Below are positions 46,650 to 55,034 of a stretch of 64,000 nucleotides of DNA, piece by piece. The stretch lies in contig CALVCQ010000001.1 in assembly GCA_944326115.1 (NCBI GenBank), positions 124,001 through 188,000 on the forward strand. The letters are read 5' to 3'. The notes under the pieces are model-generated. The model made no database searches and was not told the DNA's origin. It saw only the letters and a list, made by a program, of their open reading frames with translations. Positions within the stretch are counted from its first letter, which is position 1; the number at the start of each line of letters is the position of its first letter. The stretch comes from Candidatus Gastranaerophilales bacterium (GTDB lineage: Bacteria > Cyanobacteriota > Vampirovibrionia > Gastranaerophilales > Gastranaerophilaceae). The position numbers were made by a program, and so were the translations under genes.

Positions 46650-46912
46650 TGCCGCAGACGACAGCGGAGCGTAGTCAGCGACAGCAGCGAGCGGGAAGGA
46701 ATTTCAAGACAGCGAAATTCCGTACGGGTGAAACCCGGGGAGCGAGGTGCGAAGCAGACGGCAGCGGAGCGTAGTCAGCGACAGCAGCGAGCGGGAAGGA
46801 ATTTCAAGACAGCGAAATTCCGTACGGGTGAAACCCGGGGAGCGAGGTGCGAAGCAGACGGCAGCGGAGCGTAGTCAGCGACAGCAGCGAGCGGGAAGGA
46901 ATTTCAAGACAG
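46650..46912. repeat. GC-rich tandem array, 100-bp unit, about 2.6 copies
   Basis: The unit GGAGCGTAGTCAGCGACAGC begins at 46666, 46766 and 46866. Each unit holds two hairpins: GGAATTTC/GAAATTCC and CGGGT-GAA-ACCCG. Its GC content far exceeds the surroundings. Arg/Ser-rich ORFs across it look artefactual. Confidence 0.85.
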
Positions 46913-47039
46913 CCGGTACCTGCGACACTGGATTAGAAAATATAAGCTAGCTGTTCTTGTTTTGATTATTGTTGTTTTTTCTGAAATCACCCTTTAAAAG
47001 GATTTGCCTAAAAATAAAAAATACTATATTATGTAAATA

Positions 47040-47153
47040 TGTCCGAGAAAATTTTGCGATAAGGCACGTGAGCAAAATTTTTGAGTGTCATTTGAAAAAG
47101 TGAGCAGGTGCCGGCTGCGTTGAGCCGGCGGCAACTGCGACACTAGATTAGAT
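47040..47153 (+). repeat. Family B structured repeat, copy B5 (compact, uninterrupted)
   Basis: The simplest complete copy: head TGTCCGAGAAAATTTTGCGA, stem AAAATTTTGC/GCAAAATTTT, GTGTC/GACAC, GCAG/CTGC and GCCGGC/GCCGGC hairpins, tail CAACTGCGACACTAGATTAG. No nested H. It precedes the gene at 47206. Confidence 0.8.
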
Positions 47154-47205
47154 TCTGTAAGTATTTTATTTATATAATAGATAAATTAGTATGAGGATAT
47201 ATTTA

Positions 47206-47517
47206 ATGAAAGATTTTAAAAAGTATTTTGTTTTAGCTGCAATTGCTGCATTAATTCCTGTGTGTGCAAATGCGGATATAACAGTAAAAGACACGACATC
47301 ACCTGAATTTATACAAAATCAGGGTTATTCTGCTGAAGTTTCAAGAATTATAGATGTTAAAACAAAAGATCTGTCTACTCCGCTTAGCACTGAACAACCC
47401 TCTGTTTGGAAAAGATTCGGCTATTATGTCAGAGAAACAATAAACCCTGCTTACGACAAACCGGGTAAGTATGTAAATCATGATACAAGATTTAATCCGA
47501 GTATTGAAGATTTATAA
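47206..47517 (+). CDS. Small secreted hypothetical protein (103 aa)
   Basis: The signal peptide (residues 1-24, VLAAIAALIPVCANA) is clear; the mature 79 aa are hydrophilic with SVWKRFGYYVRETINPAYDKPGKY. No family known. The start is the ATG at 47206 with GAGG 9 nt upstream; the ATG at 47191 is possible. A terminator follows directly. Probably periplasmic. Confidence 0.7.
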   Translation: MKDFKKYFVLAAIAALIPVCANADITVKDTTSPEFIQNQGYSAEVSRIIDVKTKDLSTPLSTEQPSVWKRFGYYVRETINPAYDKPGKYVNHDTRFNPSIEDL

Positions 47518-47539
47518 TAAAAAATTTGAAATAATAAAA

Positions 47540-47569
47540 GCTTCCGTTAAAATAAACGGAAGTTTTTTA
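47540..47569 (+). terminator. Terminator of the small secreted protein gene
   Basis: CTTCCGTT (47541-47548) pairs with AACGGAAG (47555-47562), followed by six T. Confidence 0.85.
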
Positions 47570-47696
47570 TTGCCTGCAATAAATATTAAGAAATATTAAG
47601 CAAGTGCGGCAAAAATCAAAACATGTCTAAAGCCATGATGTACATGTGTTTGCACCTGTTTTGATATATGAGCTAAAACATCTGATATATAACTGT

Positions 47697-47725
47697 TTGT
47701 ACAATGATAATATATGAATTATAAT
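47697..47725 (+). promoter_or_regulatory. Promoter of the yggS-sepF operon
   Basis: TTGTAC (47697-47702), 17-bp spacer, TATAAT (47720-47725), followed immediately by a hairpin at the expected transcript 5' end. Confidence 0.8.
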
Positions 47726-47728
47726 TAG

Positions 47729-47755
47729 ATACGTATTAGGTAAACTAATACGTAT
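47729..47755 (+). promoter_or_regulatory. 5'-end hairpin in the yggS leader
   Basis: A perfect 11-bp inverted repeat ATACGTATTAG / CTAATACGTAT with a GTAAA loop right after the promoter. It could stabilise the 5' end or act as an operator; it is followed by TTTTC but too early to be a normal terminator. Confidence 0.5.
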
Positions 47756-47782
47756 TTTCTTGGGAAGAGGGTTAATATTCAA

Positions 47783-48439
47783 ATGAGTACAGTTGAAGAT
47801 AACTTGTCTGCGCTAAGAAAAGATATCGTACCTTATAAACCTGTTATAATCGCTGTTACAAAATATTTCGGAACGGATAAGCTGATAGAAGCATATAACG
47901 ACGGATTAAAAGACTTTGGTGAAAACAGAGTGCAGGATGCACTTGAAAAAATCGAGAATCTGGAGGATGAAATAAAACGGAATTCACGGTTTCATTTAAT
48001 AGGGCACCTGCAATCAAACAAAGTAAAAAAAGCAGTGGGAAAATTTTATTTGATACAATCGGTAGACTCACTGAAACTTGCAGATGCGATATCAGAAGAA
48101 GCAAAAAAAAAGGGCATTGTCCAAAAAATTCTTTTGCAGGTAAACAATGCAAATGAAGAAGCAAAATCCGGTTTTAGAGTTGATGAAATAAAAAAAGATT
48201 TTGCGCAAATAATCGCTCTAAAAAATGTTTCGGTTGAAGGACTGATGAATATAGCACCATTGACTGATGATGACACTTTGTGCAAGCTTTTTGCCGGCAT
48301 GAGAGATCTGAAATCCGAACTGGAGAACAAATTCTCTTATAAACTCAAAGAGCTTTCAATGGGGATGAGCGGGGATTATAAACTGGCATTAAAATACGGT
48401 TCTACGATGATAAGAATTGGAAGAAAGCTATTTACGTAA
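47783..48439 (+). CDS. yggS: YggS-family PLP homeostasis protein
   Basis: The 218-aa alanine-racemase-fold protein binds PLP at the Lys in VTKYFG (about residue 28), with GENRVQDALEKI, FHLIGHLQSNKVKK, SVDSLKLA and the C-terminal SMGMSGDYKLAL and GSTMIRIGRKLF. YggS/PROSC proteins buffer free PLP and lack racemase activity. In many bacteria and cyanobacteria the gene precedes sepF, as here (20 bp). It lies behind a near-consensus promoter. Confidence 0.93.
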   Translation: MSTVEDNLSALRKDIVPYKPVIIAVTKYFGTDKLIEAYNDGLKDFGENRVQDALEKIENLEDEIKRNSRFHLIGHLQSNKVKKAVGKFYLIQSVDSLKLADAISEEAKKKGIVQKILLQVNNANEEAKSGFRVDEIKKDFAQIIALKNVSVEGLMNIAPLTDDDTLCKLFAGMRDLKSELENKFSYKLKELSMGMSGDYKLALKYGSTMIRIGRKLFT

Positions 48440-48458
48440 TATCGGGAGGAGAAGAAAA

Positions 48459-48944
48459 TTGGCAGGCGTTTCAGACAAAATTAAATCAATAGTTGGTTTT
48501 TTAACATCAGGTTTTGAAAACAGAGATGACATTTTTGATGATATGGCTTCAGAAATGGATGAATATCCGGTTTCTGATAATTTGGCACTTGAGCCGATGT
48601 ATCCGTCAAAACAGAATCAAAATCAAAATTCTAATGTAGTAAGCCATCCAGGGTTCAAAGGATACGAAGTCGTTGTATCGGAACCACGCTCTTATGAAGA
48701 ATCTGTTTCTATTGTAAAACAGTTAAAAGAAAGAAAAACAGTTATTCTTAATCTTCATTTGCTGGATAAAGAACAGGCTATGAGAATTGTAGATTTTCTT
48801 TGCGGTGCAACTCATGCATTAAACGGAAACCAGCAAAAAATCGGTGACAGTGTATTTATCTTTACCCCGAGCAATGTAGCATTGAGCTCTGAATCACAAA
48901 AAAGCAAATTTATTAGAGATGCTTTGTGGAATCAGCCTCAATAA
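48459..48944 (+). CDS. sepF: Cell division protein SepF
   Basis: A 161-aa FtsZ-associated protein: N-terminal amphipathic membrane-binding helix (residues 3-15), an acidic linker, and the SepF core (VSEPRSYEESVSIVKQLKER, then VILNLHLLDKEQAMRIVDFL and GDSVFIFTPSNV). It polymerises FtsZ rings at the membrane, common in Gram-positives and Cyanobacteria. It starts with TTG, supported by GGAGGAG 8 nt upstream. Confidence 0.92.
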   Translation: MAGVSDKIKSIVGFLTSGFENRDDIFDDMASEMDEYPVSDNLALEPMYPSKQNQNQNSNVVSHPGFKGYEVVVSEPRSYEESVSIVKQLKERKTVILNLHLLDKEQAMRIVDFLCGATHALNGNQQKIGDSVFIFTPSNVALSSESQKSKFIRDALWNQPQ

Positions 48945-49126
48945 ATAGCTATAAGGCAGGGTAATTGAGTCTTAAAAATGGCTGTAAACAAAGGAAAAAC
49001 AGTATAAATAGAATTAAAGGGAAAAATTTAATCCGTAATATCAATTTTGTTTAATGTTTATCCGGTAGTGAAAGCCGAAATCAAAATTCATAATCAACAA
49101 ACAAGAATAGTTGGGGATATAATTTA

Positions 49127-49158
49127 GGCCGCGTATCAAATACAGCGGCTTTTTGTTT
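49127..49158 (+). terminator. Terminator of the yggS-sepF operon
   Basis: Stem GCCGCGTAT/ATACAGCGGC with one bulge, followed by TTTTTGTTTT. The preceding 180 bp after sepF contains nothing recognisable. Confidence 0.8.
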
Positions 49159-49175
49159 TATAAACGTAAAAAGGA

Positions 49176-49213
49176 AATAAAAAATAGGGCTTAGATAGAA
49201 ATAAGCCCTATTT
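49176..49213 (-). terminator. Terminator of the ispH-rpsA operon
   Basis: AAATAGGGCTTA pairs with TAAGCCCTATTT (12 bp), followed on minus by TTTATTTCC with a run of T. Confidence 0.8.
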
Positions 49214-49238
49214 CCGTTAAAGAATATCAAAGATAAGA

Positions 49239-50297
49239 TTATTCTTCTATATCTTTTACACTCAGTGCAATTCTGTGTTCTTGCGGAGTGAATTTTTTGA
49301 TAAGAACTTTAACTTCATCGCCGTTTTTGTAGATATCAAACGGGTTTGCATTGGAATCTTTCATTTCAGCAACCGGCAGCAATGCTTCCACTCCGGGGAA
49401 TATATTGATAAATGCACCGAAGGAAGTAACTTTATTTACTGTACCGGTAATAATTTCGCCTTCTTTAAATTTATCTTCGATTTCTTCCCAAGGATTGTCG
49501 CCGATTCTCTTCAAGCTAAGGCTGATTCTCTTAAGATCTTCATCTATTTTAAGAACCTTAACTTCAATTTTTTGACCGAGTGTAAGAACATCAGAAGGAT
49601 GTTTAATTCTTTGCCATGAAATTTCGGATATCGGAAGAAGCCCGTCTACACCGTTGATATCAATAAATGCACCGAAATCAGCTATTCTTACAACTTCACC
49701 TTCTACAATCTGGTCAACTTCAAGGTTTGAAATAACTTCATCAACCAGTTGTTCTCTCTGTTCAGCAAGAGCCTGTCTTTGAGATAGGATAAGTTTGTTT
49801 CTTTTTGCATCAGCTTCAAGAACTTTTGCTTCAATTTCCTGATTCATCAGACCATCAAACGGCATGCCTGTTCTCAATTGAGAAGCAGGTATGAAACCTC
49901 TCAAGTCTTCTACTTCGACAATTACACCGCCCTTAACAAGAGAAACAACTTTTGCAACAACTGTTTCCCCTGAAATTTTAGCGTTTTGTAATGTCTGCCA
50001 TGCCTGAGCACAAGCAACTCTCTTAAGAGAAAGAATCATGCCGCTTTTTTCTTCCTCTTCTTCTTTTAAGATATAAAATTCCTTGCAATCACCTATTTTT
50101 AATTCTTCTGCCTGAGAGGAAGGAATTTCTCTTTCGGGCAAAAAGCCTTCAGATTTTGCACCTATATCAACAAGGTATCCGTCTTTTTCTTTTTTTACAA
50201 TCTGACCTCTTACTACGTCAGCTACGCTTAATTTTGATGTGAAAGATTCTTCAAGCAATCTTTCAAATTCATCCATTTCTTTTTCTTTTGTTACCAT
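49239..50297 (-). CDS. rpsA: 30S ribosomal protein S1 (four S1 domains)
   Basis: The 352-aa protein carries four OB-fold S1 repeats (about residues 22-90, 105-170, 190-260, 275-345), as in the short forms of Cyanobacteria and many Firmicutes rather than the six-domain E. coli S1. S1 helps mRNA loading on the ribosome. The ribosome site is AAGGA 10 nt before ATG. It follows ispH by 18 bp in the same operon, as in several bacteria. Confidence 0.93.
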   Translation of the reverse strand: MVTKEKEMDEFERLLEESFTSKLSVADVVRGQIVKKEKDGYLVDIGAKSEGFLPEREIPSSQAEELKIGDCKEFYILKEEEEEKSGMILSLKRVACAQAWQTLQNAKISGETVVAKVVSLVKGGVIVEVEDLRGFIPASQLRTGMPFDGLMNQEIEAKVLEADAKRNKLILSQRQALAEQREQLVDEVISNLEVDQIVEGEVVRIADFGAFIDINGVDGLLPISEISWQRIKHPSDVLTLGQKIEVKVLKIDEDLKRISLSLKRIGDNPWEEIEDKFKEGEIITGTVNKVTSFGAFINIFPGVEALLPVAEMKDSNANPFDIYKNGDEVKVLIKKFTPQEHRIALSVKDIEE

Positions 50298-50315
50298 TTT
50301 TGTTTTTTCCTTTCG

Positions 50316-51182
50316 TTAATAATTATTCAGTTTGTTGATAACATTTTCAATTATCATATCGGGTGTGGAGGCGCCTGCCGTAACTCCGATATTATTTGCA
50401 TTTTTTATTAATTCGTCAAAATTTTGCAATTCATCATCTGTTTCTATATGTATTGTTTTTGTAATACCGGACAGAATTTCCGCAAGGTGGGTTGTATTTG
50501 CACTTTTTTTACTCCCAACAACAACCATTAAGTCAGATTCTTTTGCAAGATTTTTTGCTTCTGCCTGCCTCATTGAGGTTGAGGCACAAATTGTATTAAA
50601 CACTTTTATTTCTTTGGCTATCGGGAGCAGGTAATTTACAACACTTTGCAGATTTTCTATACGCTGTGTTGTCTGGACAACAACACCTGTTCTTTTATGT
50701 CTTTTTATTTCTTCTTCATACTCTTTCAAAGCATTTGTATCAGGTGCAACTATAACATGTTCTCCGTGGGTTTGGGCATTTGCTTTTATTGCACAGACTT
50801 CCGGATGTTCAGGTTTTCCGACTATTATCAGAAGAAATCCTTCTTCAACCAGCTGGATTGCTTTTTGCTGAACTTTTTTTACATCCAGACATGTCAAATC
50901 TACTATTTCATATCCTTTTTGTTTTACATTTTCAAAAACTTCCGGTGCTGCACCATGGCTTCTTATTATACAAATTCCGGTTCCGTTATCCGGAAGTTCA
51001 TCGACTGTGTGTATCCCGAGAGAAGAAAGTTCATTGATAACATGCGAATTGTGTATTAATTCGCCCAGAACAAAAATTTCTTTTTCAGGATTTTCCTGTT
51101 TTAGTTTTTTTGTTGTTTCAACGGCTCTTTTTACGCCGTAACAAAAACCTGCCAGTTTCGCCAGTTTAATATTTTTTTTCAA
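50316..51182 (-). CDS. ispH: 4-hydroxy-3-methylbut-2-enyl diphosphate reductase
   Basis: The last step of the MEP pathway, making IPP and DMAPP. The 288-aa protein has the three [4Fe-4S] cysteines (AGFCYGVKRAV, DLTCLDVKKV, NTICASTSMRQ) and VGSKKSANTTHL. It starts with TTG and no good ribosome site, unusual for an essential gene, so another start or leader regulation is possible. It heads the ispH-rpsA operon. ispG lies 4 kb away. Confidence 0.93.
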   Translation of the reverse strand: MKKNIKLAKLAGFCYGVKRAVETTKKLKQENPEKEIFVLGELIHNSHVINELSSLGIHTVDELPDNGTGICIIRSHGAAPEVFENVKQKGYEIVDLTCLDVKKVQQKAIQLVEEGFLLIIVGKPEHPEVCAIKANAQTHGEHVIVAPDTNALKEYEEEIKRHKRTGVVVQTTQRIENLQSVVNYLLPIAKEIKVFNTICASTSMRQAEAKNLAKESDLMVVVGSKKSANTTHLAEILSGITKTIHIETDDELQNFDELIKNANNIGVTAGASTPDMIIENVINKLNNY

Positions 51183-51282
51183 ACGTTAATACGTCCAATC
51201 TTCAAGCCTCATGCGAAAAATCACATGGTAGTACTACAAATAACATAAACAATATTTATTTACAACATGTCTTGCTCGGATT

Positions 51283-51390
51283 TTATATCGCAGTTTACAC
51301 TAAAAAGCTAAAATTGTACCCTGAAATTGTTTGACTGCTTTTACAGAAATATCTGACTTCGTGTAAACTGTCCGGTTCTCCACAGTGTCT
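51283..51390 (+). repeat. Family C repeat, copy C2 (uninterrupted)
   Basis: Homologous to C1. A 9-bp stem, AGTTTACAC (51292-51300) with GTGTAAACT (51361-51369), encloses it. It lacks the H hairpin of C1. Part of the 410-bp gene-free stretch before bioF. Confidence 0.6.
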
Positions 51391-51554
51391 TAGCACTGGC
51401 AAGATTACAAAACAAGTTTAAATTGACATTATTGCTATATCTCGAGCATATTCGCTGTAAAGTTGTATATGAGTCCCCCTTGCCCTATCAGGCATTTTTT
51501 CATATTATTTAGGTACGGAAAAATTTCATGACAAGAATCATTCTGTACGGCAAT

Positions 51555-51587
51555 AGCTGCAGCGGCAGCTGTGTAACCGGATTAGAT
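51555..51587 (+). repeat. Family B tail, copy B7
   Basis: AGCTGC-AGCG-GCAGCT hairpin followed by TGTGTAACCGGATTAGAT, the conserved tail; no head is recognisable. It ends 5 bp before the bioF start, which has no clear ribosome site. Confidence 0.55.
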
Positions 51588-51592
51588 AGAAA

Positions 51593-52765
51593 ATGAACAA
51601 AAACAATATTTACGATAAATACAAAAAAGAACTTGATAAACTTCATGCAGATTGTTGTGACAGAAAGATAATATCTTTCAAAAAAGACGGGAAGTATATT
51701 TTTGAAGACAATAAAAAATATCTAAATCTTTCTTCCAACGATTATATGGGAATTGCAGAGAACAGAAAACTCTTAAAAAGGTTCTTGAAAATTAATGAAT
51801 TTTCACTTGGTTCTGCATCTTCACGCCTGCTTACGGGAAGTTCTTATGTACATGCAAAATTGGAATGTCTGCTTGCTGCTCTTTTTCATAAAGACAAAGC
51901 ACTTCTTTTTAACAGCGGATACCATGCAAATACAGGTATTATGAGCGCTCTTTTATCGAAAAAAGATGCAGTATTTTCTGACAAGCTAAATCATGCGAGC
52001 TTACTGGACGGGATAAAACTGTCGGAAGCAAAAATGTTCAGATACAAACATCTTGATTATGAAAATCTGGAAGAACTTTTGAAAAAACACAGAAACGAAT
52101 ATGAAAATGCAATAATTGTTTCGGAATCCCTTTTCAGCATGGATGGTGATATTGCAGATTTAAACAAGCTTGTTGAACTAAAAGAAAAGTATAATGCAAT
52201 ACTTGTTGTGGACGAAGCGCATGCTTTCGGTATATACGGGACAAAAGGACTGGGCATTGCAGAGGAACAAAACTGTATACAGGAAATTGATTTGATTGTT
52301 GCAACTTTCGGCAAGGCTGTCGGGTCTGCCGGAGCATTTTGTACGGGTGATGACGTTCTTATAAATTATTTAATTAACAAATGCAGACCTTTAATTTTTT
52401 CAACTGCGCTTCCGGAGATTAATGCAGCTTTTTCATACTGTATAATTACGGAAATTCTGCCAAATTTGCAGCAGGAGAAAAAAGAACTTTTACATACCGC
52501 TCAAAAGTTGAGAGATAACCTAATAAAGTCAGGATTAAAAACACTCGGCGAAAGCCACATTATACCTGTTATTCTCGGAACAAACGAACTAGCCGTTAAG
52601 GTTTCAAAAGAACTTATTAAAAACGGATATTACCTTCTTCCTATCCGCCATCCGACGGTTGCCGAAGGTTCTTCACGTATTAGAATTTCATTAAGAGCAG
52701 ATATAAGTTATGATGAAATTAAAGAAATTCCTGATTTGATAAAACAAATTGTTGATAATTCTTAA
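51593..52765 (+). CDS. bioF: 8-amino-7-oxononanoate synthase (BioF/KBL family)
   Basis: A 390-aa alpha-oxoamine synthase: NLSSNDYMGIAENRKL, SLGSASSRLLTGS, the VVDEAHAFGIYGTKG motif and the PLP lysine in ATFGKAVGSAGAF. BioF condenses pimeloyl-ACP with L-Ala for biotin; KBL (glycine acetyltransferase) is the main alternative. Other bio genes are not here. The ATG follows a family B tail with no clear ribosome-binding site, so translation may be weak or repeat-dependent. Confidence 0.8.
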   Translation: MNKNNIYDKYKKELDKLHADCCDRKIISFKKDGKYIFEDNKKYLNLSSNDYMGIAENRKLLKRFLKINEFSLGSASSRLLTGSSYVHAKLECLLAALFHKDKALLFNSGYHANTGIMSALLSKKDAVFSDKLNHASLLDGIKLSEAKMFRYKHLDYENLEELLKKHRNEYENAIIVSESLFSMDGDIADLNKLVELKEKYNAILVVDEAHAFGIYGTKGLGIAEEQNCIQEIDLIVATFGKAVGSAGAFCTGDDVLINYLINKCRPLIFSTALPEINAAFSYCIITEILPNLQQEKKELLHTAQKLRDNLIKSGLKTLGESHIIPVILGTNELAVKVSKELIKNGYYLLPIRHPTVAEGSSRIRISLRADISYDEIKEIPDLIKQIVDNS

Positions 52766-52815
52766 ACCATCATTAAATTAATTCTGTAGTTATAAATTCT
52801 AATCGGCAGGAAAAA

Positions 52816-53931
52816 TTGAATCAGTACTATCAAAAAGATTTATATGCAATTCTCGGAGTTGAACCTGATGCGGATATAATAAAAATAAAATCTGCATACA
52901 GAAAACAGGCTCGTATCTGGCACCCTGATGTAAATGACAATTCTCAGGAAAGCATACTGCGTTTTAAAGAAATAACTGAAGCTTACGAAGTATTGACGGA
53001 TTCTCACAAAAGGAGCCAGTACGATATCTTAAAAGGTTTTAATACAAGAAAAGAGAGCTTTTATACATCAAACACCACAAAATCACAGGCAAAAAAAGCC
53101 TATAACGAAACAAATTCCTCATATACACAAACAAAAACAGAACCGCAAAACAATACACAAAAAAGCACTAAAAATGAAAAACGTTATACACACAAAAAAG
53201 ATGAAGAAAAATCTTCTTTTTCACAGGTATTTGAAAATATATTAGACGGTTTGTTTACCTCCGATACCCGGAGAGAAACAAAAACTAAGAAACTCAAGCC
53301 CGAAAATGGCAGAGACATTAATTTAAATGTGAATATAAAAATGTCAGAGGCTGTATCAGGTACCCACAGAACCGTCAATGTTCTTCACAGCGAACGCTGT
53401 CCAAAATGTGAAGGCAGAAGATTTATAAACGGGTCTAAATGTCCTCTTTGCAGAGGTACGGGTGAAGTTTCCATCCATAAAAAACTTAATGTAAAAATAC
53501 CGGCGGGAGTAAAAAAAGGTGCCAAAATAAGAATTGCAAACGAAGGCAATAAAGGCTACAACGGTGGAAAAAACGGAGATCTGTACCTTTTTATCAACAT
53601 AGAAGAAAGCAAATTTTTTAAATACGACGGGCTGAATGTACTTTGTGAAATTCCTATAACGCCTTTTGAGGCAGTACTCGGTACAAATATAGAAATCCCG
53701 ACTCTTTGCGGAAATGTTTCCATGAAAATTCCGGCTAATACAACAACGGGACAAAAATTTCGTCTGTCAGAGCAGGGGCTTTCCGATTCGAAATCCGGGA
53801 AAAAAGGTGATCAGATTGTTACAGTTCGCATAGAAATTCCAAAAGAGATGTCTTCTGAGGAAATTAAATTGTATGAACAGCTGAAAAATCTGTCTTCACA
53901 CAAAATTAGGGAGAATTTATTAAATGACTGA
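52816..53931 (+). CDS. DnaJ-family co-chaperone with a reduced zinc domain
   Basis: The 371-aa protein has a J domain (residues 3-68, WHPDVND is the HPD motif), a long polar linker, a zinc region with only two CxxC motifs (CPKCEGRRF, CPLCRGTGE) instead of the four in DnaJ, and the two C-terminal beta domains (PAGVKKGAKIRIANEGNKG, then IEIPTLCGNVSMKIP). It is a DnaJ/CbpA-type hybrid. TTG start, ribosome site GCAGGAAAA. Overlaps queE by 8 bp. Confidence 0.85.
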   Translation: MNQYYQKDLYAILGVEPDADIIKIKSAYRKQARIWHPDVNDNSQESILRFKEITEAYEVLTDSHKRSQYDILKGFNTRKESFYTSNTTKSQAKKAYNETNSSYTQTKTEPQNNTQKSTKNEKRYTHKKDEEKSSFSQVFENILDGLFTSDTRRETKTKKLKPENGRDINLNVNIKMSEAVSGTHRTVNVLHSERCPKCEGRRFINGSKCPLCRGTGEVSIHKKLNVKIPAGVKKGAKIRIANEGNKGYNGGKNGDLYLFINIEESKFFKYDGLNVLCEIPITPFEAVLGTNIEIPTLCGNVSMKIPANTTTGQKFRLSEQGLSDSKSGKKGDQIVTVRIEIPKEMSSEEIKLYEQLKNLSSHKIRENLLND

Positions 53932-54646
53932 AAATGCGGCGAATAATCTAAATAAGAAAAATGGGCAACAAGTTGCAAAAATAGCGGAAATTTTTGATTC
54001 AGTACAGGGAGAGGGACTTTTTATAGGTTACAGACAGCTTTTTATAAGATTCTGCGGCTGCAATCTTCTGTGCGATTATTGCGATACCGAATTTGATAAA
54101 GGTCAGGAGTATACTGTTTCAGAGCTTATTGAAAAAATTAAAGAATTTAATCTGCATGCTTTTCACTCAATAAGTCTTACCGGAGGAGAACCTCTTTTGC
54201 ATTACGAATTTTTAAAAAAATTTCTTCCGGAGATAAAAAAGCTGAATCTTAAAGTCTATCTGGAAACCAACGGAACAATGCCAAAGGCTCTTGAGAGTAT
54301 AATAGACTGTGTTGATATAATTTCAATGGATTTTAAGGTTGATTCCAGCGCAAAAATCGGGGATTTGTTCCTGAAACATGATAAATTTTTAGAAACAGCA
54401 ATAAATCATAACAAAGAAATCTTTGCAAAGCTTGTATTTGATGATAATCTGCAGGATTTTGAAATAAATGAAAGCATAAATCTGGCGCAGAAATATAATA
54501 TACAGCTTGTTCTGCAGCCAAAAATGGCGGGGAGCGGGATAGAAGTTTCTCATGAAAAAATTGTGGAAACTTTTAACAAATTTTCCGAAAAATACTACAA
54601 TACAAGATTAATCGGTCAGGTGCACAAGTTTTTTGATATAAAATAA
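53924..54646 (+). CDS. queE: 7-carboxy-7-deazaguanine synthase
   Basis: A 240-aa radical SAM enzyme of queuosine/7-deazaguanine synthesis. The cluster motif lies in FIRFCGCNLLCDYCDTEFD, with three Cys in a CxxxCxxC-like arrangement; SLTGGEPLLH is the GGEP motif and SVQGEGLFIGYRQLF the QueE signature. It overlaps the DnaJ-like gene; a family B repeat follows 29 bp after the stop. Confidence 0.92.
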   Translation: MTENAANNLNKKNGQQVAKIAEIFDSVQGEGLFIGYRQLFIRFCGCNLLCDYCDTEFDKGQEYTVSELIEKIKEFNLHAFHSISLTGGEPLLHYEFLKKFLPEIKKLNLKVYLETNGTMPKALESIIDCVDIISMDFKVDSSAKIGDLFLKHDKFLETAINHNKEIFAKLVFDDNLQDFEINESINLAQKYNIQLVLQPKMAGSGIEVSHEKIVETFNKFSEKYYNTRLIGQVHKFFDIK

Positions 54647-54699
54647 AATCGCTTTCGCAATATATCAGGATAATTTGTCAGGAAAAATTTATAATAAAA

Positions 54700-54740
54700 C
54701 CCTGCCGGACAAAACAATCCGTGAACTGTTTTGTGAGAGG
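54700..54740 (+). repeat. Family H mini-hairpin, copy H4
   Basis: CCCT, bulge GCCGG, stem ACAAAACA/TGTTTTGT, then GAGAGGG; CCCT can pair with AGGG in a shifted register. Confidence 0.7.
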
Positions 54741-54798
54741 GAAAAGATGTGAACAAGAACCCTGCTTGGAGTTGGCTAAATTTCATTTCCAATAAAGA

Positions 54799-54840
54799 TT
54801 CTGCCGAATAAAAACGGCTAAATGTTGTTTTTATGAGAGG
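54799..54840 (+). repeat. Family H mini-hairpin, copy H5
   Basis: TTCT, bulge GCCGA, stem ATAAAAAC/GTTTTTAT, G, AGAG; a stem sequence different from other copies. Confidence 0.7.
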
Positions 54841-54972
54841 TGCTAGGTCAAAAGCGAATCGTTTGCGTGCCAAATAATAATTATACCATATTGAAAAGGT
54901 AAGCCTGCGTCACCTGCGACACCGGATTAGGTAATCTAAGCAGTTCATACGGTTGATTTAGTGCAGTATATC

Positions 54973-55001
54973 TTTACCACAGACTGAAATAAGCGTATAA
55001 T
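54973..55001 (+). promoter_or_regulatory. Promoter of pepA
   Basis: TTTACC (54973-54978), 17-bp spacer, TATAAT (54996-55001), 34 bp before the start codon. Confidence 0.65.
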
Positions 55002-55034
55002 TGCACTATGGATAATAAATAAGAGGAAATACAA

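Larger units (their letters stand above)
46481..46936 (+). repeat. Family B structured repeat, copy B4 (with nested H3 and tandem array)
   Basis: Head TGTCCGAGCAAAATTCGTGA overlaps the ispG 3' end; AAAATTCGT pairs with ACGAATTTT, a covarying version of the stem in B5. The apical hairpin region (46650-46910) is replaced by a GC-rich 100-bp tandem array; the tail CGGTACCTGCGACACTGGAT then follows. Confidence 0.75.
54675..54933 (+). repeat. Family B structured repeat, copy B6 (with nested H4 and H5)
   Basis: Head TTGTCAGGAAAAATTTATAA, H4, diverged middle, H5, tail CACCTGCGACACCGGATTAG. It carries two H hairpins, and its main stem has decayed. It ends before the pepA promoter at 54973. Confidence 0.7.

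Noticed and set aside
46650..46912. CRISPR array
   Set aside because: Period is 100 bp, direct and continuous with no unique spacers; no cas genes.
46641..46950. Arg/Ser-rich open frames across the 100-bp tandem array
   Set aside because: They exist because the unit lacks stops; no ribosome site, no repeatable protein domain, and the array is best read as structured DNA/RNA.
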